Shown in pieces: positions 15,289 to 23,408 of a stretch of 39,690 nt of DNA. The translations under genes and the position numbers were made by a program. The notes under the pieces are model-generated. The model saw only the letters and a program-made list of their open reading frames with translations, searched no databases and was not told the DNA's origin. The stretch's first letter is position 1. Each line of letters starts with the position of its first letter. The stretch lies in assembly GCA_002437495.1 (NCBI GenBank), contig DJQA01000008.1, positions 196,432-236,121 on the forward strand, in the 5' to 3' direction. Source of the stretch: Prevotellaceae bacterium UBA6398 (lineage in GTDB: Bacteria; Bacteroidota; Bacteroidia; Bacteroidales; Bacteroidaceae).

Positions 15289-17232
15289 ATGAACAGACTA
15301 CTACCGATATTATTCACTGCAATGTTTGCAGCCGCAGGCGCATACGCCCAAAGCAGCCAAGTGCTTTCGGGAACACCAATAGGCTCGGAAAAAGCCGAAT
15401 ATTCCGACGGCGGGCCCGAAGTGGCTTTCGATGGCAGCCTGTCAACCTTCTACGGCTCGAACGCCCGCAGCAACACATGGGTTGGGCTCGACCTCGGAAC
15501 AAAACACGTTATAACCCGCATAGCCTATGCCCCACGCAGCGAGTGGGCGCAGCGCATGCAGCTCGGAATATTCGAAGGGGCCAACAACCCCGACTTCACC
15601 GATGCCGTGCCGCTACACTTGATAAAGAAAACACCTGCGGAAAAACGGCTTACCTACGCCACGGTAAACGTGTCGCGCGGGTTCAGGTATGTGCGATATG
15701 TGGGGCCGAACAACGTACGCTGCAACGTGGCCGAATTGGAATTCCACGGATACGCGGGCAATGGCGATGACACGCAATTTTATACACCCACAAACCTGCC
15801 GGTGGTGGTTATAAACACCGACGGCGCAAAAACAATAAACTCAAAAGAGGTTTACCTGCCGGCCATAATAAGCGTGATTTCAAAATCGGGCAAAAACTTT
15901 TATTCCGACAGCCTTGAAATCAGGGGCAGAGGGAACGCCTCGTGGGGCTTTCCCAAAAAACCATACAAACTGAAGCTCGCCAAAAAGAAAAAGCTGCTCG
16001 ACATGCCGGCCAAGGCAAAACAATGGACGCTCATAAACAATTACGGCGACAAAACACTCATGAGAAACGCGCTGGCGTTCAAGATAAGCGAGGCGGTGGG
16101 CATGGACTACACGCCGGCATGCAGGATGGTAGACGTTATATTAAACGGAGAATACCAGGGAACTTACCAGCTGTGCGACCAAATAGAGGTGAGGAAAAAC
16201 CGAGTGGACATAACCGAAATGGAAACCGAAGACAACAGCGGGAGCAAACTAACCGGGGGATACCTGTTGGAAATTGATGGATACGCCGACCAGGAAAAAT
16301 CAAAATTCACCACATCGCCATACGCGTACAGTCTGCCCGTAACAATTAAGTCGCCCGATGACGATGACATAACCACACAGCAACACAACTACATAAGCAG
16401 CTATTTCAACAAAATGGCAACGCGCCTTGCCGGGAACCTTTACCTTAGCCCCGAAAACGGCTACCGAAAATTTCTCGACCCCGAATCATTCCTGAAGTAC
16501 TTCATTGTGAACGAGCTGAGCGGCAACACCGATGCCTACTGGAGCGTTTACATGTATAAGGACCGCGATTCTACGCGCTTTCGCACCGGACCGGTGTGGG
16601 ATTTCGACCTTGCCTTTGAAAACGACTCGCGAATACATCCTGTTTCCGACATAAGCACATTTCTCTACGCATCTCCAAAAAGCTCGTGTGCCGGAAACAT
16701 GAGGGGCTTTGTGGGGCGCGTTATCGGAGTGGAGAAAGAACGCCTGAAAGAAGTTTGGAGCAAGGCGAGATACGACCGGGGACTTACCGCCGAATACCTG
16801 ACCCACATTATCGACAGCCTGCAAAGCGAACTCGAAGAGTCGCAAAAACTGAATTTCATACGGTGGCCGATAATGAACCAAATAGTGCACCAGGAATACC
16901 AATGTGCGGGCTCGTTTGAGAAAGAAGTGCAGGTTGTGCGCGACTACCTTGCTTATCGCCTGCCTTGGATGGACAGCATGATAGGCATGACACCCGTGGG
17001 CGTAAAAGGCAACAAGATTGGCGGGGCAAGCATAACCGCCGTGCCGGGAGGAATTAGAATAGACGGAACTGCATACGCAGTTGTTGCAAAAGTGTATGAC
17101 ACAAGCGGAATTGAAGTTGCGCGCACAAAAGTTGACCATGCCGGAAAGACCATAAGCCTTGCGCGTGGCATATACATAGTGAAGGTTGAGACCGATGGCG
17201 AAACGCTCAAGAATAAGATAGTAGTGAGATAA
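15289..17232 (+). CDS. CotH-family secreted protein with discoidin-like and C-terminal sorting domains
   Basis: The 647-residue protein has a signal peptide (MNRLLPILFTAMFAAAGAYA, residues 1-20), then an F5/8-type C (discoidin-like) region at about 30-155 (AFDGSLSTFYGS, WVGLDLG, RYVRYVG). The CotH domain follows (about 165-560) with RGRGNASWG, NGEYQGTYQL and VWDFDLAFEND; the CotH kinase fold is related to protein kinases and phosphorylates spore coat proteins in Bacillus. The last roughly 75 residues (KVYDTSGIEV, LARGIYIVKVE, KIVVR) look like a type IX secretion sorting domain. It is therefore probably exported and released or anchored at the surface. The natural substrate is unknown. The start at 15289 is chosen for the signal peptide; the frame extends 137 codons upstream through the SDR region without meaning. 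Confidence 0.88.
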   Translation: MNRLLPILFTAMFAAAGAYAQSSQVLSGTPIGSEKAEYSDGGPEVAFDGSLSTFYGSNARSNTWVGLDLGTKHVITRIAYAPRSEWAQRMQLGIFEGANNPDFTDAVPLHLIKKTPAEKRLTYATVNVSRGFRYVRYVGPNNVRCNVAELEFHGYAGNGDDTQFYTPTNLPVVVINTDGAKTINSKEVYLPAIISVISKSGKNFYSDSLEIRGRGNASWGFPKKPYKLKLAKKKKLLDMPAKAKQWTLINNYGDKTLMRNALAFKISEAVGMDYTPACRMVDVILNGEYQGTYQLCDQIEVRKNRVDITEMETEDNSGSKLTGGYLLEIDGYADQEKSKFTTSPYAYSLPVTIKSPDDDDITTQQHNYISSYFNKMATRLAGNLYLSPENGYRKFLDPESFLKYFIVNELSGNTDAYWSVYMYKDRDSTRFRTGPVWDFDLAFENDSRIHPVSDISTFLYASPKSSCAGNMRGFVGRVIGVEKERLKEVWSKARYDRGLTAEYLTHIIDSLQSELEESQKLNFIRWPIMNQIVHQEYQCAGSFEKEVQVVRDYLAYRLPWMDSMIGMTPVGVKGNKIGGASITAVPGGIRIDGTAYAVVAKVYDTSGIEVARTKVDHAGKTISLARGIYIVKVETDGETLKNKIVVR

Positions 17233-17242
17233 CCCGGCTATG

Positions 17243-17268
17243 AGCCTTATTCGGATAAGGCTTTTCTT
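17243..17268 (+). terminator. Intrinsic terminator after the CotH gene
   Basis: AGCCTTAT (17243-17250) pairs with ATAAGGCT (17255-17262) across a TCGG loop, followed by TTTCTT. It begins 10 bp after the stop codon. Confidence 0.75.
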
Positions 17269-17288
17269 AAATTCGAACGGTGGCACAC

Positions 17289-17310
17289 AAGGCGTATGCA
17301 ATACGCCCCC
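17289..17310 (+). repeat. Single REP arm of family A
   Basis: A lone, mutated REP (GGCGTATGCAATACGCC with a CCCC end) precedes B5. The rest of the A element is missing. Confidence 0.65.
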
Positions 17311-17359
17311 ACGATTATTGCCAAGCCCGAACCGGTTGCCCCTCCATGCACAACAAAAA

Positions 17360-17478
17360 CCACATCGAATGTAGGAAAAACCATGTCCTATGTAGAAAAA
17401 ATTATATCAGACATAATTCAAACTACATCAGACCTTTTTTTGCCGCTTGCAAACACCTTAAAAACAAATTGTTATTAC
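17360..17478 (+). repeat. Family B 21-bp-unit array, copy B5
   Basis: Units start at 17360, 17381, 17402 and 17423, and the T-run ends at 17441. Units 1 and 2 have drifted (CACATCGAATGTA, CATGTCCTATGTA). The tail sites start at 17447 and 17472. The linker from the REP is of the long class. The array lies between the convergent CotH and purE genes; its T-run faces purE. Confidence 0.85.
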
Positions 17479-17530
17479 ACATGCCTTTGTTCGCATATTG
17501 CTTTACGAGCCTGCCACTTGTGCATTATTA

Positions 17531-17569
17531 CAAAACGTGCCGGACGCTTTAATGCAGCATCCGGCACGT
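17531..17569 (-). terminator. Intrinsic terminator of the rpoN-PAP2-purE operon
   Basis: On the minus strand, ACGTGCCGGATGC pairs with GCGTCCGGCACGT (13 bp with one G-T wobble) across a 9-nt loop, directly followed by TTTTG. It begins 34 bp after the purE stop and is the strongest terminator in the window. Confidence 0.85.
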
Positions 17570-17602
17570 AAATTTTATGGGACTTCAGCCTTGTGGCGCC
17601 GT

Positions 17603-18109
17603 TCAGTTTGTTTTGTATTTATACTCCACCTTGGCGAGTTCGGCATTAGCCTTCACAATTTTCTCTCCGAGCTTGCTTTTTGCCTTCTTCACCCTTGCGG
17701 CAATATCCTTGTCGGTAAGGGCAAGTATCTCCTCGGCAAGCACTGCGGCATTCTTCGCCGCATTCACGCCCACGGTGGCCACAGGTATGGCCGGCGGCAT
17801 CTGCACTATCGAGAGCAGCGCGTCAAGTCCGTCGAGCATTCCCTTTATTGGCACTCCTATCACCGGCAGCGTTGTGTGGGCGGCAATAACTCCCGGAAGG
17901 GCGGCGGCCATTCCCGCTGCGGCTATAATAACCTTGATGCCTCGTGCTTCGGCTCCCTCGGCAAACTCGCTAACCTCCACAGGGGTGCGATGGGCCGAAA
18001 GGGCGTTAATCTCAAAAGGTATCTCCATCGAATCAAGCTCGGCAGCGGCTTTCTCCATTACCGGAAGATCGCTCGTGCTGCCCATTATTATACTTACTAA
18101 AGGCTTCAT
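17603..18109 (-). CDS. purE: N5-carboxyaminoimidazole ribonucleotide mutase
   Basis: This 168-residue enzyme rearranges N5-CAIR to CAIR in purine synthesis. Class I PurE features are visible: IIMGSTSDLPVMEKAA at the N-terminus (phosphate-binding SxSD, here S-T-S-D), SAHRTP with the catalytic His near residue 41, and AAAGMAAALPGV, with LPVIGVP further on. Length is normal. It is the last gene of an operon headed by rpoN, 12 bp after the PAP2 gene. No purK is nearby, so the supplier of N5-CAIR is encoded elsewhere or the enzyme works as a class II form; the motifs favour class I. Confidence 0.95.
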   Translation of the reverse strand: MKPLVSIIMGSTSDLPVMEKAAAELDSMEIPFEINALSAHRTPVEVSEFAEGAEARGIKVIIAAAGMAAALPGVIAAHTTLPVIGVPIKGMLDGLDALLSIVQMPPAIPVATVGVNAAKNAAVLAEEILALTDKDIAARVKKAKSKLGEKIVKANAELAKVEYKYKTN

Positions 18110-18121
18110 AATATGAATTGT

Positions 18122-18739
18122 TTATACGAATAATATGCTGATAAAGCCACAGATGAACCCCACAATGGTACCAACAGCCACCTGCGAAAGCGTGTGCTGG
18201 CGCAGCACAATTCTGCTTGAACCCACCGCCCCTGCTATAACTATCGTAAGACACAGCCACCATGTGGGGTCGAACGAGAATAAGAGCGAAAAGGCAAGCA
18301 GCGCACCTATCACGCCCCCCGCCGCCGCAGAATGCGTGCTTATCTTGAACCAGCGGTTAACTATTGTGCAAACAAGCTGTATGGCAAGCGCACCCACAAG
18401 TATGCCGCTCATAAAATGCGGCATGCGCATGCGCATCATCACGTATAGACAGCAGCCGTAGCACATCATGCTCAACACATAGGGCACCAGGCGGCGCGTG
18501 CGGCGACTTGCCTGATGGCGCGTCCAACCGTTTATTTTGCGATAAAGGTATATCGACAGCAGCGGCAGGGCCACCGTGAAAACATAAACTATTACAATAA
18601 CCGTCAACTTGACACTCACCGGCAACAAACTCATGTAGCTGAAAAGCAACAGCACGGCGAATGCAATAACCGGGAAATAAAACGGCTCGAAAAGCACCGA
18701 GATAATCTTGGAAACCTGTATAAGATATTTGTCTGTCAT
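18122..18739 (-). CDS. PAP2-superfamily membrane protein
   Basis: The 205-residue protein has five to six membrane segments and two partial PAP2 phosphatase motifs: STHSAAAG (134-141) in the position of PSGH, and SRIVLRQHTLSQ (175-186) for SRx5Hx3D. In the latter the final Asp is replaced by Gln. The first motif (Kx6RP) is not clear; the basic stretch at 76-86 is the nearest candidate. PAP2 enzymes dephosphorylate lipid phosphates such as undecaprenyl pyrophosphate, and that role is possible here, but the substitutions make activity uncertain. Its ATG overlaps the rpoN stop in an ATGA junction, so the two genes are translationally coupled. Confidence 0.8.
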   Translation of the reverse strand: MTDKYLIQVSKIISVLFEPFYFPVIAFAVLLLFSYMSLLPVSVKLTVIVIVYVFTVALPLLSIYLYRKINGWTRHQASRRTRRLVPYVLSMMCYGCCLYVMMRMRMPHFMSGILVGALAIQLVCTIVNRWFKISTHSAAAGGVIGALLAFSLLFSFDPTWWLCLTIVIAGAVGSSRIVLRQHTLSQVAVGTIVGFICGFISILFV

Positions 18740-20208
18740 TTTCTTAAACGTGCTACCGGCAGCCCGAGCTGCTCACGATATTTCGCCACCGTGCGGCGTG
18801 CCACCGGAAAACCCTTTTCTTTGAGCATCCCGGCAAGCACCTCGTCGGGGTATGGATTGTTTTTGTCTTCGTTTTCAATTATTCCCGCCAGGGCCTTGCG
18901 TATTGCAACGGTGGAATGCACATCCCCATCCGGCGTAACAAACTTGTCGTTGAAAAAGTATTTCAGTGGGAACACCCCGAACTCCGTCTCAACATATTTG
19001 CTGTTGCTCACGCGCGAAACCGTTGAGATGTCAAGCCCGGTGCGCTGCGCTATATCTCGCAGTATCATGGGTTTCAGTAATGTATCATCGCCTTCCAAGA
19101 AGAAGTCTTTCTGAAAATCCACTATCGCCTCCATTGTTGCAAGCAGGTTTTTCCGGCGGCGGTTAACCGCATCTATGAACACTTTGGCCGACTCCACCTT
19201 TTGGCGCGTATATATATATGCGTCCTTTTGGCGGCGCGTGAGTGTGCTGCGGTTTTTTGAATACTCGGCCATGGTGTTGCGAAAAGAGCGACTCACCCTT
19301 AGCGGCGGCACATCGCCTTCGTTGAGAGAAACTATAAGGTTGCCGTTGCCATCGTTCTCCACCCGGAAATCGGGTGTAACCTCCTGCGAAGCTCCGTTCG
19401 ACATCTCGTTGAGCGCACTGCCCGGACGCGGGTTGAGATGCCTTATCTCTGACACCACCTTGTCCATAACCGCCTTGTCAACGTGCAGCCTCTCGGCTAT
19501 TTTGTCCCAGCGCTTGCGCGTGAAATCGCCATAGCACTTGTCTATCACTTGAAGCTCCAAATCCTTGTAGGGCGACTTGTTGTCATCGGAAAGCACCTGT
19601 ATTCTTAGACATTCCTGCAGATTGCGCGCCCCTATGCCGCGAGGCTCGAAAGTTTGCATAACTCCCACAAGCTTGTCTATTTCCTGCGGCGAAACCTCAA
19701 TGTTGTGGTATATGGCCATCTCGTCACTGAGCCTTTGCGAATCCTTGCGCAGAAAGCCGTCGCTGTCGAGCGAGCCTATGAGATAAACCATCACTTTCTT
19801 CTGCTCGTCGGTAAGGTCGTGTTCGGCAATCTGTGAGGTCAATTCCTCGTAAAGCGAAGTCTGCTGCCCGAAAGGCAGGCTGCTCCCTTTTTCGTCATCG
19901 CCGTTGTTTGAATTGAGCAGGTAGTCGGGCGTGTCGTCATCATTCAGGTAATCGGCAAGAGCGTCTTCGTGCGATGTTTCCGCACCCTGCGCCTCCGCAT
20001 CCTCCGTTGTGCCGTCAGACCCGCCATCCTCGTCGGTCCTTTCCCCGTCATCTCCCTCTTCGAGAGCCTCGTTGTCAAGAATTTCATCTTTCACCCGTTG
20101 CTCGAAATCGCGCAGCGGAAGTTCCAGAAGATGCACCTGCAAAAGCTGTTGCGGCGTAAGCGTCTGTCCTAGTGCCTGTCTTTGGGTCTGTATCAGTCGT
20201 TGTGCCAC
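18736..20208 (-). CDS. rpoN: RNA polymerase sigma-54 factor
   Basis: The 490-residue protein has all three sigma-54 parts: the glutamine- and leucine-rich activator-interacting region (1-50, QTLTPQQLLQVHLLELPL), a strongly acidic linker (about 50-120), the core-binding domain (about 120-330), and the DNA-binding region ending in the RpoN box ARRTVAKYRE (about 473-482). It directs polymerase to -24/-12 promoters that need an enhancer-binding ATPase. No such activator is encoded in the window and I did not find a clear GGCAC-N5-TTGC site here. It leads the operon with PAP2 and purE, a linkage I believe is common in Bacteroidales. Confidence 0.95.
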   Translation of the reverse strand: MAQRLIQTQRQALGQTLTPQQLLQVHLLELPLRDFEQRVKDEILDNEALEEGDDGERTDEDGGSDGTTEDAEAQGAETSHEDALADYLNDDDTPDYLLNSNNGDDEKGSSLPFGQQTSLYEELTSQIAEHDLTDEQKKVMVYLIGSLDSDGFLRKDSQRLSDEMAIYHNIEVSPQEIDKLVGVMQTFEPRGIGARNLQECLRIQVLSDDNKSPYKDLELQVIDKCYGDFTRKRWDKIAERLHVDKAVMDKVVSEIRHLNPRPGSALNEMSNGASQEVTPDFRVENDGNGNLIVSLNEGDVPPLRVSRSFRNTMAEYSKNRSTLTRRQKDAYIYTRQKVESAKVFIDAVNRRRKNLLATMEAIVDFQKDFFLEGDDTLLKPMILRDIAQRTGLDISTVSRVSNSKYVETEFGVFPLKYFFNDKFVTPDGDVHSTVAIRKALAGIIENEDKNNPYPDEVLAGMLKEKGFPVARRTVAKYREQLGLPVARLRK

Positions 20209-20232
20209 TGTTTTCCTATTTTTTAGGGACTA

Positions 20233-20240
20233 CAAAAATA
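20233..20240 (-). promoter_or_regulatory. -7 promoter motif TATTTTTG for rpoN
   Basis: The octamer fits TAnnTTTG and lies 24 bp before the rpoN start. The -33 element is not obvious. Confidence 0.45.
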
Positions 20241-20378
20241 GTTATAAATGTCGAAATCGTGAAAAAATAGCAACAATACTTTCCGTTTTGTTCCATACCC
20301 GTTCATGCCGCAGCACGCACTGCATGGCTTTACATCAACTTTCTGATTGGCAGAGTTTTGCCATATTTTTGTATTGCC

Positions 20379-20497
20379 TTGCAAATAATTGTTTTACAGA
20401 GCGTTACACGGTGTGTAAAAAAGGTCTGATGTAGTTTGAATTATGTCTGATGTAATTTTTCCTACATCAGACATGTTTTTTCCTACGTCAAATGTAT
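20379..20497 (-). repeat. Family B 21-bp-unit array, copy B6
   Basis: On the minus strand units start at 20497, 20476, 20455 and 20434, close to consensus, and unit 1 contains TACATTTG. The tail sites are at 20410-20404 and 20385-20379, 25 nt apart. The T-run points toward the rpoN start; the array lies downstream of the GNAT gene in the sense direction. The linker to the A arm is of the short class. Confidence 0.85.
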
Positions 20498-20529
20498 TTT
20501 TGGCAGCATTGGTTTTGCGCAAATTTCAA

Positions 20530-20547
20530 GGGCGTATGGCATACGCC
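20530..20547 (-). repeat. Single REP arm of family A
   Basis: A lone REP core (GGGCGTATGGCATACGCC) sits between the GNAT stop codon and B6, with the rest of the element missing. Confidence 0.65.
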
Positions 20548-20565
20548 GGTAATGCCCCAGCAAAA

Positions 20566-21699
20566 TCAAAGTGTTTTGTGATAGCAGCGGCGGCGTTTGT
20601 GGGTTTCGCTTTTCAGGTATTTCCACTGCATTTGCACCTTTTCATTATCTTCCAGTTCGGGGTTGCTCTCGCCATATCTGAAGCCCATCTTAACAAGCGT
20701 TGGTATGAGGTCGACAAAAAGCAGCGCGTTCACCCCCTTGCTTTGGTATTCGGGTTTCACACCCACGAGCAGCAGGTCGAGAATGTCGGAACGCTTGAAA
20801 AACAAGGCTTTCAAGAGATGAAACCACCCGAATGGGAATAGTTTTCCGTGCGCCTTTTGCAGCGCACGCGACATTGACGGCATTGAAATTCCCACTGCCA
20901 CAATCTCACCTTCGGCATCCTCGACAATGGAAATCAAGCGCATGTCCAAAAGCGGGAAATATTCTTTCACATATTGGTCAACCTGCTTTTTCGACATCTT
21001 AGAATAGCCGAACAATGGCGAGTAGGCCTCGTTTATCAGGTCGAAAATCCGATATGGCAGGTCTGTGCCGCTTATCTCTTTGCGCGACTTTATGTGGTGC
21101 ATATGCAGGTTTGAACGTTTCATAACAATGTCTGCCACTCTTTGGTATCCGCCGGGCACACTCTCGGGAACGTAAAGTTTCTTCTCTATCCAGTCGGTCT
21201 GCTTTTCATACCCCAACGCCTCCATGTGCCGTGGGTAATATGGATAATTGTATATTGTGGCCATTGTTGACAGTTGGTCGAACCCCTCTATCAGCATTCC
21301 CTCCGCATCGATGTCGGTAAAGCCTAGCGGGCCCACTATGTCGGTCATGCCCTTTTGCCTGCCCCATTCTCCTACGGCGTTTAGCAGAGCCTCGGAAACC
21401 TCGTGGTCGTCAACAAAGTCAATCCACCCGAAGCGCACATTGCGTGTGTTCCACGTTTCGTTGGCACGTTTGTTGATTATCGCCGCCACACGCCCCACCG
21501 GTTTGCCGTTCTTGTAGGCAAGAAAGTATTCCGCCTCACAGAACTCAAAGGCGGGGTTCTTTTCTTTCGAGAACGTGGACTTCATGTCCTCATACAGATC
21601 GGGCACGGAATAGGCGTTGCCCTTGTAAAGTTCGTAGTTGAACCTTATGAATTTCTTCAAATCGCGCTTTGTTTCAACGCGGCGTATTTCTACAGCCAT
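20566..21699 (-). CDS. GNAT-superfamily acyltransferase-like protein
   Basis: The 377-residue protein looks like a two-lobed GNAT relative. The N-terminal lobe (about 1-170) has AYKNGKPVGRVAAIINKRANE, the beta-4 region that precedes the acyl-CoA pyrophosphate loop. The C-terminal lobe (about 200-377) has GEIVAVGISMPSMSRAL and LLLVGVKPEYQSKGVNALLF, where QSKGVN fits the Q/RxxGxG/A loop. Proteins of this length and sequence type are frequent in Bacteroidota, but I know no proven substrate. It starts 6 bp after the S41 protease gene and ends the kinase-protease-GNAT operon. Confidence 0.8.
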   Translation of the reverse strand: MAVEIRRVETKRDLKKFIRFNYELYKGNAYSVPDLYEDMKSTFSKEKNPAFEFCEAEYFLAYKNGKPVGRVAAIINKRANETWNTRNVRFGWIDFVDDHEVSEALLNAVGEWGRQKGMTDIVGPLGFTDIDAEGMLIEGFDQLSTMATIYNYPYYPRHMEALGYEKQTDWIEKKLYVPESVPGGYQRVADIVMKRSNLHMHHIKSRKEISGTDLPYRIFDLINEAYSPLFGYSKMSKKQVDQYVKEYFPLLDMRLISIVEDAEGEIVAVGISMPSMSRALQKAHGKLFPFGWFHLLKALFFKRSDILDLLLVGVKPEYQSKGVNALLFVDLIPTLVKMGFRYGESNPELEDNEKVQMQWKYLKSETHKRRRCYHKTL

Positions 21700-21705
21700 C
21701 TCAGC

Positions 21706-23397
21706 TTATTTATTTTTCTTGGGTTTGAGAATTTTGGAATATGCTTGCGGAGAAGATAGTATCTGCCGCGCCACGTTTAGTATTTTGTCGTTGTTGAGCG
21801 AATTGCGCAACGCCCCGCGCCTGTAATAGTAGCGCAACATTATCTCATAGTTCAGCAATTTCTTGATCTCGGGCTTCCAGTGGTCGAAATCGTAGCTTTC
21901 GTTGTGGGTCAGTTTTGCTTCAAGAGCCTTTATCTCGTTTGCAACATCGTAGCCCTCGAATTTGGCAACGTCCTTTAGCTGCTTCAGTACCTTTTCGCTC
22001 TGTTTGTCGTACGAAAATTTTTCGGCTATGGCATACTGTTTGAACTTTTCATACTCTTCGTCGGAAATGTCGAAGCTTTCCGGCTTGTCTATCTGCGGAT
22101 GCCTGTTAACGAAACCGGTAACAAAGTCAAACAGCACGCGGCTCGTGAGCATGGAAGGGCTGAGGTAAATAACAATGTTTGCAACACTGTCAATCTTAAC
22201 CACACTGTCGGGCAGAATACCTCCGCCATCGCGCACCGGGCGTCCGTTAGCCGTATGGAACACATGGGTCAGACTATCGGGAATCCTGCCCACCGAACCG
22301 TCGGCATTGCGATGGGAATAGTCAATGGCCTGTATGCAACGCCCGGAAGGGATATAATATTTGCTTGTGGTAACCTTCAGCATTCCGTCATAGGGCAGCG
22401 GGCGCGTTTGCTGCACAAGTCCTTTGCCGTAGGTGCGAGTGCCTACAACCACAGCGCGGTCGTAATCCTGCAACGTGCCTGCCGTGATTTCCGCTGCCGA
22501 GGCACTGCCGCCGTTCACAAGCACCGCGATGGGAATTCGCGTGTCCCAAGGCTCTCGCTGTGTTTTAAGAATCTCCTGCTCGCCTTTCACTTTTCCTTTG
22601 AGTTCCACAACGGTCTTGCCTTTGTCTATGAAAAGATTTACTATCTCCACAGCTTCTTCGAGTGAGCCGCCGACGTTTCCGCGCAAGTCGAGCAGGAGTT
22701 TTTTCGCCCCCTGCCCTTTCAACTCCACAACGGCTTTGCGCATTTCGTCGGCGCAGCCCCGGGTGAACTGCGAAAGATTTATGTAGCCTACATCGCCGAG
22801 CATTCCGCTGTATGTTATGGCGGGAGTTTTTATAGCTTCGCGCGTAACCCTTACCTCGCGTTCCTTTTCTTCGCCGGGACGCTTTATTTTCAGCACAAAC
22901 GTTGTGCCGGGCTCGCCGCGAAGCGCATTGCTGACGCTCGAAGTGAAATCGCCCGTATCCTCGCCGTCCTTCATCGGACCGAACGGCTTTCCGGCAATTT
23001 CGAGTATAATGTCGCCGGCACGCAGTCCTGCTTTTGTTGCGGGGCAATTCTCAAACGGTTCGGCAACAATGCACCTTTTCTGCTCCTTGTTATAATGTAT
23101 CAACGCGCCCATGCCGCCGTATTTCCCCGTGAGCATTTGCTTGAGGTCATCGCGCTCGCTGTCGGCAAAATAGTTGGTGTAAGGGTCGAGCGTGGATAGC
23201 ATGGCATCGGTAGCTTCCTTAATGAGCTTCGATGGGTTTATGGTGTCAACATAATAAAGGTCGAGTTGTTTGAACAAGTTGTTGAACACATCGAGATTCT
23301 TCGCCACTTCGAAATTGTGGTTTTTCTGCGCCGCCGACGGCAATGCCATAATCATCGCCGCAAAAGCGGGCATTATTAATTTAAGTGCAGTTCTCAT
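21706..23397 (-). CDS. S41-family C-terminal processing peptidase with PDZ domain
   Basis: The 563-residue periplasmic serine protease has a signal peptide (MRTALKLIMPAFAAMIMALP, cleavage near AAQ), an N-terminal helical region (about 25-85), a PDZ domain (about 85-175, GMGALIHYNKEQ, AGDIILEIAGKPF) and an S41 catalytic core. The nucleophile is in GGSASAAE (about 297) and the general-base Lys in GTRTYGKGLVQ (about 323). A C-terminal helical part follows (about 420-563). The start is set by AAGGGGG at 23404-23410: the first ATG (23403) abuts it, while the ATG at 23397 has six-base spacing, so 23397 is preferred. It follows the kinase gene at once. Confidence 0.92.
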   Translation of the reverse strand: MRTALKLIMPAFAAMIMALPSAAQKNHNFEVAKNLDVFNNLFKQLDLYYVDTINPSKLIKEATDAMLSTLDPYTNYFADSERDDLKQMLTGKYGGMGALIHYNKEQKRCIVAEPFENCPATKAGLRAGDIILEIAGKPFGPMKDGEDTGDFTSSVSNALRGEPGTTFVLKIKRPGEEKEREVRVTREAIKTPAITYSGMLGDVGYINLSQFTRGCADEMRKAVVELKGQGAKKLLLDLRGNVGGSLEEAVEIVNLFIDKGKTVVELKGKVKGEQEILKTQREPWDTRIPIAVLVNGGSASAAEITAGTLQDYDRAVVVGTRTYGKGLVQQTRPLPYDGMLKVTTSKYYIPSGRCIQAIDYSHRNADGSVGRIPDSLTHVFHTANGRPVRDGGGILPDSVVKIDSVANIVIYLSPSMLTSRVLFDFVTGFVNRHPQIDKPESFDISDEEYEKFKQYAIAEKFSYDKQSEKVLKQLKDVAKFEGYDVANEIKALEAKLTHNESYDFDHWKPEIKKLLNYEIMLRYYYRRGALRNSLNNDKILNVARQILSSPQAYSKILKPKKNK

Positions 23398-23408
23398 TTT
23401 CATCCCCC

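Noticed and set aside
16486..17301. A 271-codon frame antisense to the CotH gene.
   Set aside because: It lies inside a clear coding gene and has no protein-family features.
18736..20208. Sigma-54 promoters (GGCAC-N5-TTGC) near rpoN or neighbouring operons.
   Set aside because: No clear -24/-12 pair was found by eye, and no enhancer-binding activator is encoded in the window.
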